From: DASZPL01 sp035550315
Lineage (GTDB): Bacteria; Actinomycetota; Actinomycetes; JAFAQI01
Direction: 5' to 3'
Assembly (NCBI GenBank): GCA_035550315.1
Contig: DASZPL010000008.1
Coordinates: 1-23,855 of the forward strand
Length of the DNA stretch: 23,855 bases
Under the pieces are notes generated by a model. That model made no database searches, was not told where the DNA came from, and saw only the letters and a list, made by a program, of their open reading frames with translations. Both the position numbers and the translations under genes were made by a program. Positions 7,214-13,293 of this stretch are shown one piece after another. Each line of letters begins with the position of its first letter. Within the stretch, counting starts at the first letter, position 1.

Positions 7214-8457
7214 TGGACCTGTTGCGCTTCGCCACCGCGGGCAGCGTCGACGACGGCAAGTCGACGCTGATCGGCCGGCTGCTCTACGACACCAAGTCGA
7301 TCTTCGAGGACCAGCTCGAGGCGGTCGAGCGCACCTCGCGTGACCGCGGCGACGAGCACGTCAACCTCGCGCTGCTGACCGACGGCCTGCGCGCCGAGCG
7401 CGAGCAGGGCATCACGATCGACGTCGCCTACCGCTACTTCGCGACGCCCAAGCGGTCGTTCATCATCGCCGACACCCCGGGCCACATTCAGTACACCCGC
7501 AACATGGTGACCGGCGCGTCGACCGCCAACCTCGCGCTGGTCCTGGTCGACGCCCGCAACGGCATCGTCGAGCAGTCGCGCCGGCACGCGTTCCTCGCGT
7601 CCTTGCTGCGGGTGCCGCACCTGGTGCTCTGCATCAACAAGATGGACCTGGTCGGCTACGACGAGGCTGTATTCAACCGGCTGCGGGACGAGTTCCGGGC
7701 GTTCGCCACGAAACTTGACGTCGGCGACCTGTCGTTCGTCCCGATCAGCGCGCTGCACGGCGACAACGTCGTCCACCGGTCGGCGAACATGCCGTGGTAC
7801 GACGGCGCCTCGCTGCTGCACCACCTCGAAGAGGTGCACATCGCCAGCGACCGCAACCTGATCGACGCGCGGTTCCCGGTGCAGTACGTGATCCGCCCGC
7901 AGTCGTCGGCGTACCCGGACTATCGCGGCTACGCCGGCATGGTGGCCGGCGGCGTGTTCAAGCCCGGCGACGAAGTGGTCGTCCTGCCCAGCGGGCTGAA
8001 GTCGACGATCGCCGGCATCGACACCGCCGACGGCCCGGTCGACGGGGCGTTCGCGCCGATGTCGGTGACGATCCGGCTGACCGACGACCTCGACGTCTCG
8101 CGCGGGGACATGATCTGCCGGCCGCACAACCAGCCGCGGGTGGGCCAGGACGTCGACGCGATGGTGTGCTGGCTGACGCCGGACGAGTCGCTGCGGGTGC
8201 GAGGCATGTACGCCGTGAAGCACACCACCCGCAACGTCCGCGCGCAGGTCAAGGAGCTCGAGTACCGAATCGACGTCAACACGCTGCACCGTGACGAGTC
8301 GGCGGACTCGTTGTCGCTCAACGAGATCGGCCGGGTGTCGCTGCGCACCACGCAGCCGCTGTTCACCGACCCCTACAGCCGCAACCGCACGACCGGCTCG
8401 TTCTTGCTGATCGACGAAGGCACCGGCGCCACGGTCGGCGCCGGCATGCTGCTGTGA
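7213..8457 (+). CDS. cysN: Sulfate adenylyltransferase subunit 1 (GTPase)
   Basis: A 414-residue translation-factor-like GTPase. G1 is GSVDDGKST at residues 10-18, the switch region EREQGITIDVAYRYF at 62-76, G3 DTPGH at 87-91, G4 NKMD at 142-145 and a SAL G5 motif near residue 180, followed by the EF-Tu-like beta-barrel domains. It couples GTP hydrolysis to sulfate adenylylation by CysD. There is no C-terminal APS kinase domain, unlike mycobacterial CysNC fusions, which fits the separate cysC at 10445-11434. The GTG start overlaps the cysD stop by one base (TAGTG). It is followed by 119 bp of palindromic repeat DNA before cysQ. Confidence 0.96.
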   Translation: MDLLRFATAGSVDDGKSTLIGRLLYDTKSIFEDQLEAVERTSRDRGDEHVNLALLTDGLRAEREQGITIDVAYRYFATPKRSFIIADTPGHIQYTRNMVTGASTANLALVLVDARNGIVEQSRRHAFLASLLRVPHLVLCINKMDLVGYDEAVFNRLRDEFRAFATKLDVGDLSFVPISALHGDNVVHRSANMPWYDGASLLHHLEEVHIASDRNLIDARFPVQYVIRPQSSAYPDYRGYAGMVAGGVFKPGDEVVVLPSGLKSTIAGIDTADGPVDGAFAPMSVTIRLTDDLDVSRGDMICRPHNQPRVGQDVDAMVCWLTPDESLRVRGMYAVKHTTRNVRAQVKELEYRIDVNTLHRDESADSLSLNEIGRVSLRTTQPLFTDPYSRNRTTGSFLLIDEGTGATVGAGMLL

Positions 8458-8484
8458 TCAGCCGCCGCCGCCCGTCCCCCTCCG

Positions 8485-8583
8485 CGATCATGGCGTTACT
8501 GACCACCTTTCGCGGCGATCATGGCGTTACTGGCTCACTAACGCCATGATCAGCGAACGAGTCGGGCACTAACGCCATGATCG
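8485..8583. repeat. 99-nt imperfect palindrome with four copies of a 17-nt word
   Basis: cgatcatggcgttactg occurs at 8485-8501 and again at 8516-8532. The near-complement cactaacgccatgatc(a/g) occurs at 8536-8552 and 8567-8583. The unit thus reads R-spacer-R, a 3-nt centre (8533-8535), then R'-spacer-R', with two 48-nt arms. The inner pair alone forms a hairpin with a perfect 13-bp stem (8518-8530 with 8539-8551). It fills most of the cysN-cysQ gap and its right edge contains the ATG at 8577 assigned to cysQ. It could be a terminator/attenuator or a repetitive palindromic element; there is no transposase or obvious target duplication. Confidence 0.85.
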
Positions 8584-9380
8584 ACGACGTGGCGAGCACC
8601 GACCAGGCGGACGGCGACCTCGCCCACGACCTCGCCACAGCTGCGGGCGAGCTGCTCGTCGACCTGCGCGCGGAGCTCGGGTTCTCGGATCCGCGCGGGC
8701 TGCGCGCCGCCGGTGATCGGCGGTCACACGACTGGCTGATGGCGCGGTTCGCGGAGCAGCACCCCGACGACGTCGTGCTCTCCGAGGAGGGTGCGGACGA
8801 TCCCGCCCGGTTGTCGGCCGAGCGGGTCTGGATCGTCGACCCGCTCGACGGCACGAATGAGTACGGCGAGGAGGGTCGCACCGACTGGGCGGTGCACGTG
8901 GCGCTCTGGGCGCGCGGCCGCGGCCTGGTCGCCGGCGCGGTCGCGCTGCCGGCCCGCGCGATGACGCTCTCGACCCACGCGCCGCTTCCGCCATTGCCTG
9001 CGGTCGGCAGACCGGTGCGGCTCGCGGTCAGCCGATCACGGCCGCCGGCCTGGCTGGACGCGGTCGCGAGCCGGGTCGGCGGCGTCCGCACGCCGCTCGG
9101 CAGTGCCGGCATGAAAGCGATGTCGGTGCTGCTCGGCGAGTCCGATGCCTACCTGCACCGCGGCCCGATGAAGGAGTGGGACTCGGCGGCACCGGTCGCC
9201 GTCGCCCGCGCCGCCGGGCTGCACGTCAGCGCGCTCGACGGCCGCGACCTCGACTACAACAAGCCGGGCCGGCTGACCGAGCAGCTGCTGATCTGCCAGC
9301 CGTCGTTGGCACAGCCACTGCTCGACGCGTGCGCCGAGACCGGTGTCGCCGGCTCAGGCGAGGGCACGCCGCGACGGTAG
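8577..9380 (+). CDS. cysQ: 3'-phosphoadenosine 5'-phosphate phosphatase / inositol monophosphatase family
   Basis: A 267-residue member of the lithium-sensitive phosphatase family, the same length as I recall for mycobacterial CysQ. Metal-binding residues are Glu70/Glu71 in LSEEGADD, Asp88 and Asp91 in VDPLDGT, and Asp202 in EWDSAAPVAVA. LSAERVWIVDPLDGT closely resembles the actinobacterial CysQ signature; the following residues are NEYG where REF is usual. CysQ removes PAP left after PAPS is used, and its position beside cysDN and cysC supports this over an inositol phosphatase. The ATG at 8577 lies inside the palindrome at 8485-8583. An alternative GTG at 8589 lies just outside it, 7 nt after CATGAT, and could be a leaderless start removing four residues. 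The 3' end overlaps the opposing acyltransferase gene by 27 bp. Confidence 0.88.
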   Translation: MIDDVASTDQADGDLAHDLATAAGELLVDLRAELGFSDPRGLRAAGDRRSHDWLMARFAEQHPDDVVLSEEGADDPARLSAERVWIVDPLDGTNEYGEEGRTDWAVHVALWARGRGLVAGAVALPARAMTLSTHAPLPPLPAVGRPVRLAVSRSRPPAWLDAVASRVGGVRTPLGSAGMKAMSVLLGESDAYLHRGPMKEWDSAAPVAVARAAGLHVSALDGRDLDYNKPGRLTEQLLICQPSLAQPLLDACAETGVAGSGEGTPRR

Positions 9381-10448
9381 CCGGAAGCGGCGCTCGATCA
9401 GGTAGTACGACGCCGCCGCCAGCGCGAACGACACCACCACGGCGAAGGTGAACCGCGGCGCCAGCGGCCACGACGCGCAGTGCCGGCCGACCTCGTGCAC
9501 CGCCGGCACACTCCACAGATAGAGCGAGTACGACAGCTTGCCGACCCAGACGAGCGGCGGGCTGGCCAGCACCCGGTCCCCGATCCACGGCGCGACCCGC
9601 GGCTGCACGACGATGGCGACCGCGATCGCCAACCCGAACATCCCGCCCTCGTACAGCCACGAGTCCGGGTACGTCGCCGACACGATCGCCGTCACCACCC
9701 CGGCGATCGCCACGGTGCGCAGCCAACCGGCCGCCTTCGGCCGGGCGCCGAGCAAGCCGATCGCGCAACCGACGAGCAGCTCGTCGAACCGCAGCCAGGC
9801 GAAGTGGTAGCTCAGCACCCAGTTGCCGGTGTGGTGGAACAGCGCCGCCCGGATCAGCGTGACGAGCGCCGCCGCGCACAGCGCGCCGAGTCCGATCGCC
9901 CGTCGCGACAATCCGCCACGCAGCAGCACGATCAGTACGACCGGCCAGAGCAGGTAGAACTCCCACTCGATGACCAGCGTCCAGACCTGCGAGATGCCGG
10001 CGGGGAACGGCCACGGCAGCTGCCCGGCGGTGACGTACGCGACGACCGAGCCGAGCCCGTGCAACGTCTCGGTCGCGGTGCTGTTGTCGATCGCGAAGTA
10101 GCCGACGACGACCACGAGTACGACGACCAGCGCCGGGATCAGCCGCTGCACCCGGCGCCGGTAGAACGCGGCGAGGCTGACGTGGTGACCGCGTTCGAAG
10201 TCGGCGACCAGCAGCTCGGTGATGAGCATGCCGGAGAGCACGAAGAAGATGTCGACCCCGAGAAAGCCGCCCGAGAACGCGTGGTTGAGCGACGTCGCCA
10301 TGAACGCGAGGTGGAAGCCGAGCACGGCGAGCACGGCGATCGCGCGCACGCCGTCGAGTTCGGGCCGGTAGGCCAGCCGCTGCGCGCCCGCGGCGCCCTG
10401 CCCGCCGGCCGGCGTACCGCGCGGCGCGCGCTCGGAGATCGTCGTCAC
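9354..10448 (-). CDS. Acyltransferase 3 family (OafA-like) membrane O-acyltransferase
   Basis: A 364-residue polytopic membrane protein. The N-terminal signature RPELDGVRAIAVLAVLGFHL contains the conserved LDGxRxxA and the F-H of the acyltransferase-3 family, followed by GGFLGVDIFFVLSGMLITELL and WTLVIEWEFYLLWPVV, and about ten hydrophobic helices overall. The usual VEEQFYLLWP block reads IEWEFYLLWP here. The family moves acetyl or other acyl groups across the membrane onto glycans or glycolipids. The GTG at 10446-10448 overlaps the cysC stop as GTGA, so it is translationally coupled to cysC; a longer in-frame extension into cysC is not needed. The 3' end overlaps cysQ by 27 bp tail-to-tail. 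Confidence 0.9.
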   Translation of the reverse strand: MTTISERAPRGTPAGGQGAAGAQRLAYRPELDGVRAIAVLAVLGFHLAFMATSLNHAFSGGFLGVDIFFVLSGMLITELLVADFERGHHVSLAAFYRRRVQRLIPALVVVLVVVVGYFAIDNSTATETLHGLGSVVAYVTAGQLPWPFPAGISQVWTLVIEWEFYLLWPVVLIVLLRGGLSRRAIGLGALCAAALVTLIRAALFHHTGNWVLSYHFAWLRFDELLVGCAIGLLGARPKAAGWLRTVAIAGVVTAIVSATYPDSWLYEGGMFGLAIAVAIVVQPRVAPWIGDRVLASPPLVWVGKLSYSLYLWSVPAVHEVGRHCASWPLAPRFTFAVVVSFALAAASYYLIERRFRLPSRRALA

Positions 10449-11434
10449 TTCGCCAGCAGGTCCATGACCTGCTCGACCGCGTCGTCCAACGCGACCACCG
10501 ACGTGTCGATCACGAGGTCGGCATCGGCGGGCGGCTCGTACGGGTCGTCGATGCCGGTGAAACCTTTGAGCTCGCCGGCCCGCGCCTTCGCATAGAGCCC
10601 CTTCACGTCGCGGGCCTCGCACACCTCGAGCGGCGTCGAGACCCACACCAACAGGAAGCTGCCGGGCCCGCCGGCCGCTTCGACCGTCCGTCGTACCCAC
10701 TGTCTGGTCGCGTCGTACGGCGCGATCGGAGCGCACACCGCGAGCCCGCCGTGCTTGGTGACCTCGGCGGCGACCCAGCCGATCCGCCGAATGTTGATGT
10801 CGCGATCCTCGCGCGAGAACCCGAGGCCGCGGGACAGGTGGGTGCGCACGACGTCGCCGTCGAGCAGCGTGATCGTGCGCTCCCCGAAGAGCCGGTCGAC
10901 CAGATGCTTCGCGATCGTCGACTTGCCGGAGCCGGACAGCCCGGTGAAGAGCAGCGTCCGGCCGGCGCCCGCGGGCTGCGGCTCGCTGTCGACCGTGACC
11001 ATCGTGCTGGTGGTGTACGCCGCGATCAGTGCCCTGGCGAGCTCGTTCAGGTCGTCCGGGGCGATCGGCACCGGCACCACCCGGTTCGCGGCGGCCGACC
11101 AGGCCCGGGCCCAGGCGGCGTACCGCGCGTCGTCCGGCCGGACGCCGGCGGCCGGCAGCAGCAGCACCGCATGGTCGGGCACCGGCTTCACCGGCAACCT
11201 CCCTGGCGGCGGCAGCACGACCGGCGCATCGCTGCGGACCGCGTCGGGCTCCGGCCAGCGGCTGGGACCGGTCAGCTCGATCCGGCCGCCGACCCGCCGC
11301 GCCATCGGCGTGCCTTCCTCGTCGACGAACACGTCGCCGTCGGCCCCGGGCAGCTCGTGGGCGCGGTGGGTGATGCCGAGCGCGGCCTGGAACAGCCGCG
11401 CCTGCAGTGCGAGGTCCGCGTCGATCGCCGCCAC
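10445..11434 (-). CDS. cysC: Adenylyl-sulfate kinase with a long N-terminal extension
   Basis: 329 residues. The C-terminal half is a complete APS kinase: P-loop GLSGSGKST at 165-173, then LLDGDVVRTHLSRGLGFSREDRDINIRRIGWVA, APIAPYDATRQWVR, VWVSTPLEVCEARDVKGLYAKARAGELKGFTGIDDPYE and LVIDTS. It makes PAPS from APS and ATP. Residues 1-158 are not part of the kinase. They include DGDVFVDEEGTPMARR, which vaguely recalls the N-terminal PUA-like domain of ATP sulfurylases, and then a Pro/Ala-rich stretch; I do not recognise this region firmly. The GTG start at 11434 follows TAACCT by 6 nt with no ribosome binding site, suggesting a leaderless mRNA. It is followed, with a GTGA overlap, by an OafA-type acyltransferase. 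cysDN and cysQ face it on the opposite strand. Confidence 0.92.
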   Translation of the reverse strand: MAAIDADLALQARLFQAALGITHRAHELPGADGDVFVDEEGTPMARRVGGRIELTGPSRWPEPDAVRSDAPVVLPPPGRLPVKPVPDHAVLLLPAAGVRPDDARYAAWARAWSAAANRVVPVPIAPDDLNELARALIAAYTTSTMVTVDSEPQPAGAGRTLLFTGLSGSGKSTIAKHLVDRLFGERTITLLDGDVVRTHLSRGLGFSREDRDINIRRIGWVAAEVTKHGGLAVCAPIAPYDATRQWVRRTVEAAGGPGSFLLVWVSTPLEVCEARDVKGLYAKARAGELKGFTGIDDPYEPPADADLVIDTSVVALDDAVEQVMDLLAK

Positions 11435-11440
11435 GCGCGC

Positions 11441-11446
11441 AGGTTA
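11441..11446 (-). promoter_or_regulatory. -10 box of leaderless cysC
   Basis: Minus-strand TAACCT followed by gcgcgc and the GTG start of cysC at 11434, the same geometry as at 2337, 6261 and 19936. Its upstream region is the GATCCCC repeat array, so any -35 contacts or regulator sites would fall in repeat DNA. Confidence 0.5.
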
Positions 11447-11535
11447 CCGATCCCCGTTGATCATGAGCGATCCCCGTCGATCCCCTTACCGATGTCCGTT
11501 GATCCCCTCACCGATCCCCGTTGATCATGAGCGAT
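11446..11535. repeat. GATCCCC-type degenerate tandem repeat with a 26-nt direct repeat
   Basis: A 26-nt word beginning accgatccccgttgatcatg is present identically at 11446-11471 and 11510-11535. Between the copies, further gatccccN(2-5) units recur every 10-12 nt (near 11469, 11479, 11491 as gatgtcc, and 11501). The array fills the space between the cysC promoter and the end of the downstream acyltransferase gene, and overlaps that gene's stop codon (11508-11510). Confidence 0.8.
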
Positions 11536-12716
11536 TTCGCAGATTTCGCGGCATTTCGTGCGGAAACGCTCATGATCATCGAGGGTTGGGGGGGTATGGC
11601 GAGCGGCGGTGAGGTGGCTGGCTCGTCGGTGGGGGCGCTGCGGCGCAGCTGTGACTTGAGGTACTCGCTGGAGTCGCGGCCGACGCGGCGCAGGATCGGC
11701 TGCTCGACCAGGTGGACCGACAGCATCGCGACGCCGATGCTCATCGTCAGCCACAGCAGCTCGCGCTGCCAGGTCGAGGCGCCCGGCACGATGTGGCCCA
11801 TCAGCAGCCCGAGCGTGCTGTTCCACAGGTAGACGCCGTAGGAGATCCGGCCGAGGTAGGCGACCGGGCGGATCCCGCAGAGGATCGCCGTCGGGCTGCG
11901 CGGCGCGGTCACCATGCCGTAGATCGCGGCCGCGCTGCCGAACGTGCAGATCGACCACCAGTAGGTGTACGTCGAGGTCGCCCAGATGTCGGTGACCGCA
12001 TAGCAGGCCGCGATGGCACCCATGCCGGCGAGCCCGAGCAGCCAGGACAGCTCGCGGCTGGGCGTTTTCGGCCAGCGATGCAACAGGATGGCGAGCAGGC
12101 ACCCGACGAACAGCGCGTCCATCCGGGTGTCGGGAGCGAAGTAGATCCGCGCCTGCGTGATCACGCCGGTCGGCGTCAGCAACGTCGGGCCCGACGGCAC
12201 CAGCACCAGCCGCTCGACGGTGGCCGCGATGACGCCGGCGACGGCGATCCAGACCGCGATCCCGATCCGCTTGCGCCACAGCGCGAAGAGCAGGATCGCC
12301 GGCCAGATGACGTAGAACTGCTCCTCCACCGACAGCGACCACGCCCAGCCGACGTGGCCGCTGACGTGCGTCGAGAACGCGATGACCGCGTCGGCGCAGT
12401 AGAAGAACGCCGGCCAGACGTGCCCGGCGGCGTACCCCCACGAGTCGCCGAGCACCGAGGACAACGCGAGGTAGCCGCCGAGCCCCAGCACCAGGGCCGG
12501 CAGCAGCCGCGCGGCGCGGCGGATGTAAAACCGGCTGCGGCTGACCCGGCCGGCCTTGTCGTGCTCGCGCAGCAGCAGCGTGCAGATCAGGTAGCCGGAG
12601 AGGACGAAGAAGATGATGATGCCGAAGTCGCCGCCCTGGATCTGCGCGCTGTGAAAGCCGAGCACGCCGACCATCGCGAAGCCGCGCAGCCCGTCGAGAT
12701 CCCGCCGCCGGCTCAT
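11508..12716 (-). CDS. Acyltransferase 3 family (OafA-like) membrane O-acyltransferase, second copy
   Basis: 402 residues from ATG 12716. The family start RRRDLDGLRGFAMVGVLGFHS, then DFGIIIFFVLSGYLICTLLL and the canonical WSLSVEEQFYVIWPAILL, plus about ten transmembrane helices ending at VHLVEQPILRR, identify an acyltransferase-3 enzyme, probably O-acylating a glycan or glycolipid. A GTG at 12740 would add eight residues (STRERAA); neither start has a good Shine-Dalgarno, and I prefer the ATG for its fit to the family N-terminus. The last 25 or so residues (from SMIMSVSARNAAKSAKS onward) and the stop codon are read out of the GATCATG palindrome and GATCCCC repeat, so the native C-terminus may have been replaced by repeat DNA. 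It is not similar enough to the 9354-10448 copy to be a recent duplicate. Confidence 0.88.
   Translation of the reverse strand: MSRRRDLDGLRGFAMVGVLGFHSAQIQGGDFGIIIFFVLSGYLICTLLLREHDKAGRVSRSRFYIRRAARLLPALVLGLGGYLALSSVLGDSWGYAAGHVWPAFFYCADAVIAFSTHVSGHVGWAWSLSVEEQFYVIWPAILLFALWRKRIGIAVWIAVAGVIAATVERLVLVPSGPTLLTPTGVITQARIYFAPDTRMDALFVGCLLAILLHRWPKTPSRELSWLLGLAGMGAIAACYAVTDIWATSTYTYWWSICTFGSAAAIYGMVTAPRSPTAILCGIRPVAYLGRISYGVYLWNSTLGLLMGHIVPGASTWQRELLWLTMSIGVAMLSVHLVEQPILRRVGRDSSEYLKSQLRRSAPTDEPATSPPLAIPPQPSMIMSVSARNAAKSAKSLMINGDR
11522..11578. terminator. GATCATG hairpin at the acyltransferase 3' end (possible terminator)
   Basis: TGATCATGAGCG at 11522-11533 is perfectly complementary to CGCTCATGATCA at 11567-11578, a 12-bp stem with a 33-nt loop; CCCCG and CGAGGG outside the arms could add pairs. 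It lies inside the predicted coding end of the acyltransferase at 11508-12716. It may act as a terminator or belong to a dispersed palindromic element. The arm word is related to that of the 8485-8583 palindrome. Confidence 0.5.
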
Positions 12717-12763
12717 CGCTGCTCGCTCACGAGTGGACACTAACCATCTGAAGGTCCGTTTCC

Positions 12764-12776
12764 TGGCAAACTGCCA
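12764..12776. promoter_or_regulatory. Short palindrome at the nitrobindin-like gene start
   Basis: TGGCAaacTGCCA, 5-bp arms around aac, ends 2 nt before GTG 12779. It contains CAAACT (12767-12772), 6 nt before the GTG, the position of a -10 box in the leaderless genes of this window. It could be a small operator over the promoter, but a 5-bp arm can occur by chance. Confidence 0.25.
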
Positions 12777-12778
12777 GA

Positions 12779-13288
12779 GTGCCCAGCCCAGCCGACGTCG
12801 TCGCGCCGTTGGCGTTTCTGATCGGCACCTGGCAAGGCACCGGAGTCGGCGCGGTGCCGGGCGGCGGCGGTCCCGACTTCCCGTACGCGGAGGAGCTCGC
12901 GTTTGCGCGCGAGGAGGGTTCGCCGTGGCTCGCCTACCGGACCCGGATCACCGCGCCGGATGACGGCCGGCTGCTGTACGCCGAGACCGGCTGGTGGCGC
13001 CCGCAACCGGCGGACGGCGACGACGAGATCGCGATCGAGGCGGTGATCGTGCGGCCCAGTGGGGTGTCCGAGGTGTTGCTCGGCCGGCTCACGACCGGGC
13101 CGGCGGGTGAGCAGATCGAGCTCGCCAGCGACGTCGTGGCGCGGACTCCGACCGCGCCGGCGGTCACGGCCGACCACCGGATGTACGCCGAGCGCGGCGG
13201 CAAGCTGATGTACGCCGTCGACCTGGCCGCCGACGACCTGCCGCTCGCCCCTCACCTGGCCGCGGCCCTCGACCGCGTCGAGGCGTAG
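12779..13288 (+). CDS. Nitrobindin-like heme-binding beta-barrel protein (THAP4 heme-binding domain / DUF1794)
   Basis: A 169-residue small beta-barrel protein. Family marks are LAFLIGTWQGTG near the N-terminus (GTWxGxG), YAETGWWRP in the middle, MYAVDLA late in the barrel, and PLAPHLAAALDRV at the C-terminus, where His159 matches the proximal heme ligand of nitrobindins. Known members bind ferric heme and have been linked to nitric oxide binding and peroxynitrite isomerisation in the cytosol. The GTG start gives the family N-terminus. DUF4012 begins 5 bp after its stop, so the two are probably cotranscribed. There is no obvious functional link to glycan synthesis, and it may simply be a neighbour. 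Confidence 0.85.
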   Translation: MPSPADVVAPLAFLIGTWQGTGVGAVPGGGGPDFPYAEELAFAREEGSPWLAYRTRITAPDDGRLLYAETGWWRPQPADGDDEIAIEAVIVRPSGVSEVLLGRLTTGPAGEQIELASDVVARTPTAPAVTADHRMYAERGGKLMYAVDLAADDLPLAPHLAAALDRVEA

Positions 13289-13293
13289 CCGGC

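Noticed and set aside
8485..8583. Insertion sequence or attachment site
   Set aside because: No transposase or integrase frame lies inside or beside it and no flanking target duplication is visible. It is better described as a palindromic repeat.
11446..11578. CRISPR array from the GATCCCC repeats
   Set aside because: Units are 10-12 nt, degenerate, without unique spacers of 30-40 nt, and no cas gene is present.
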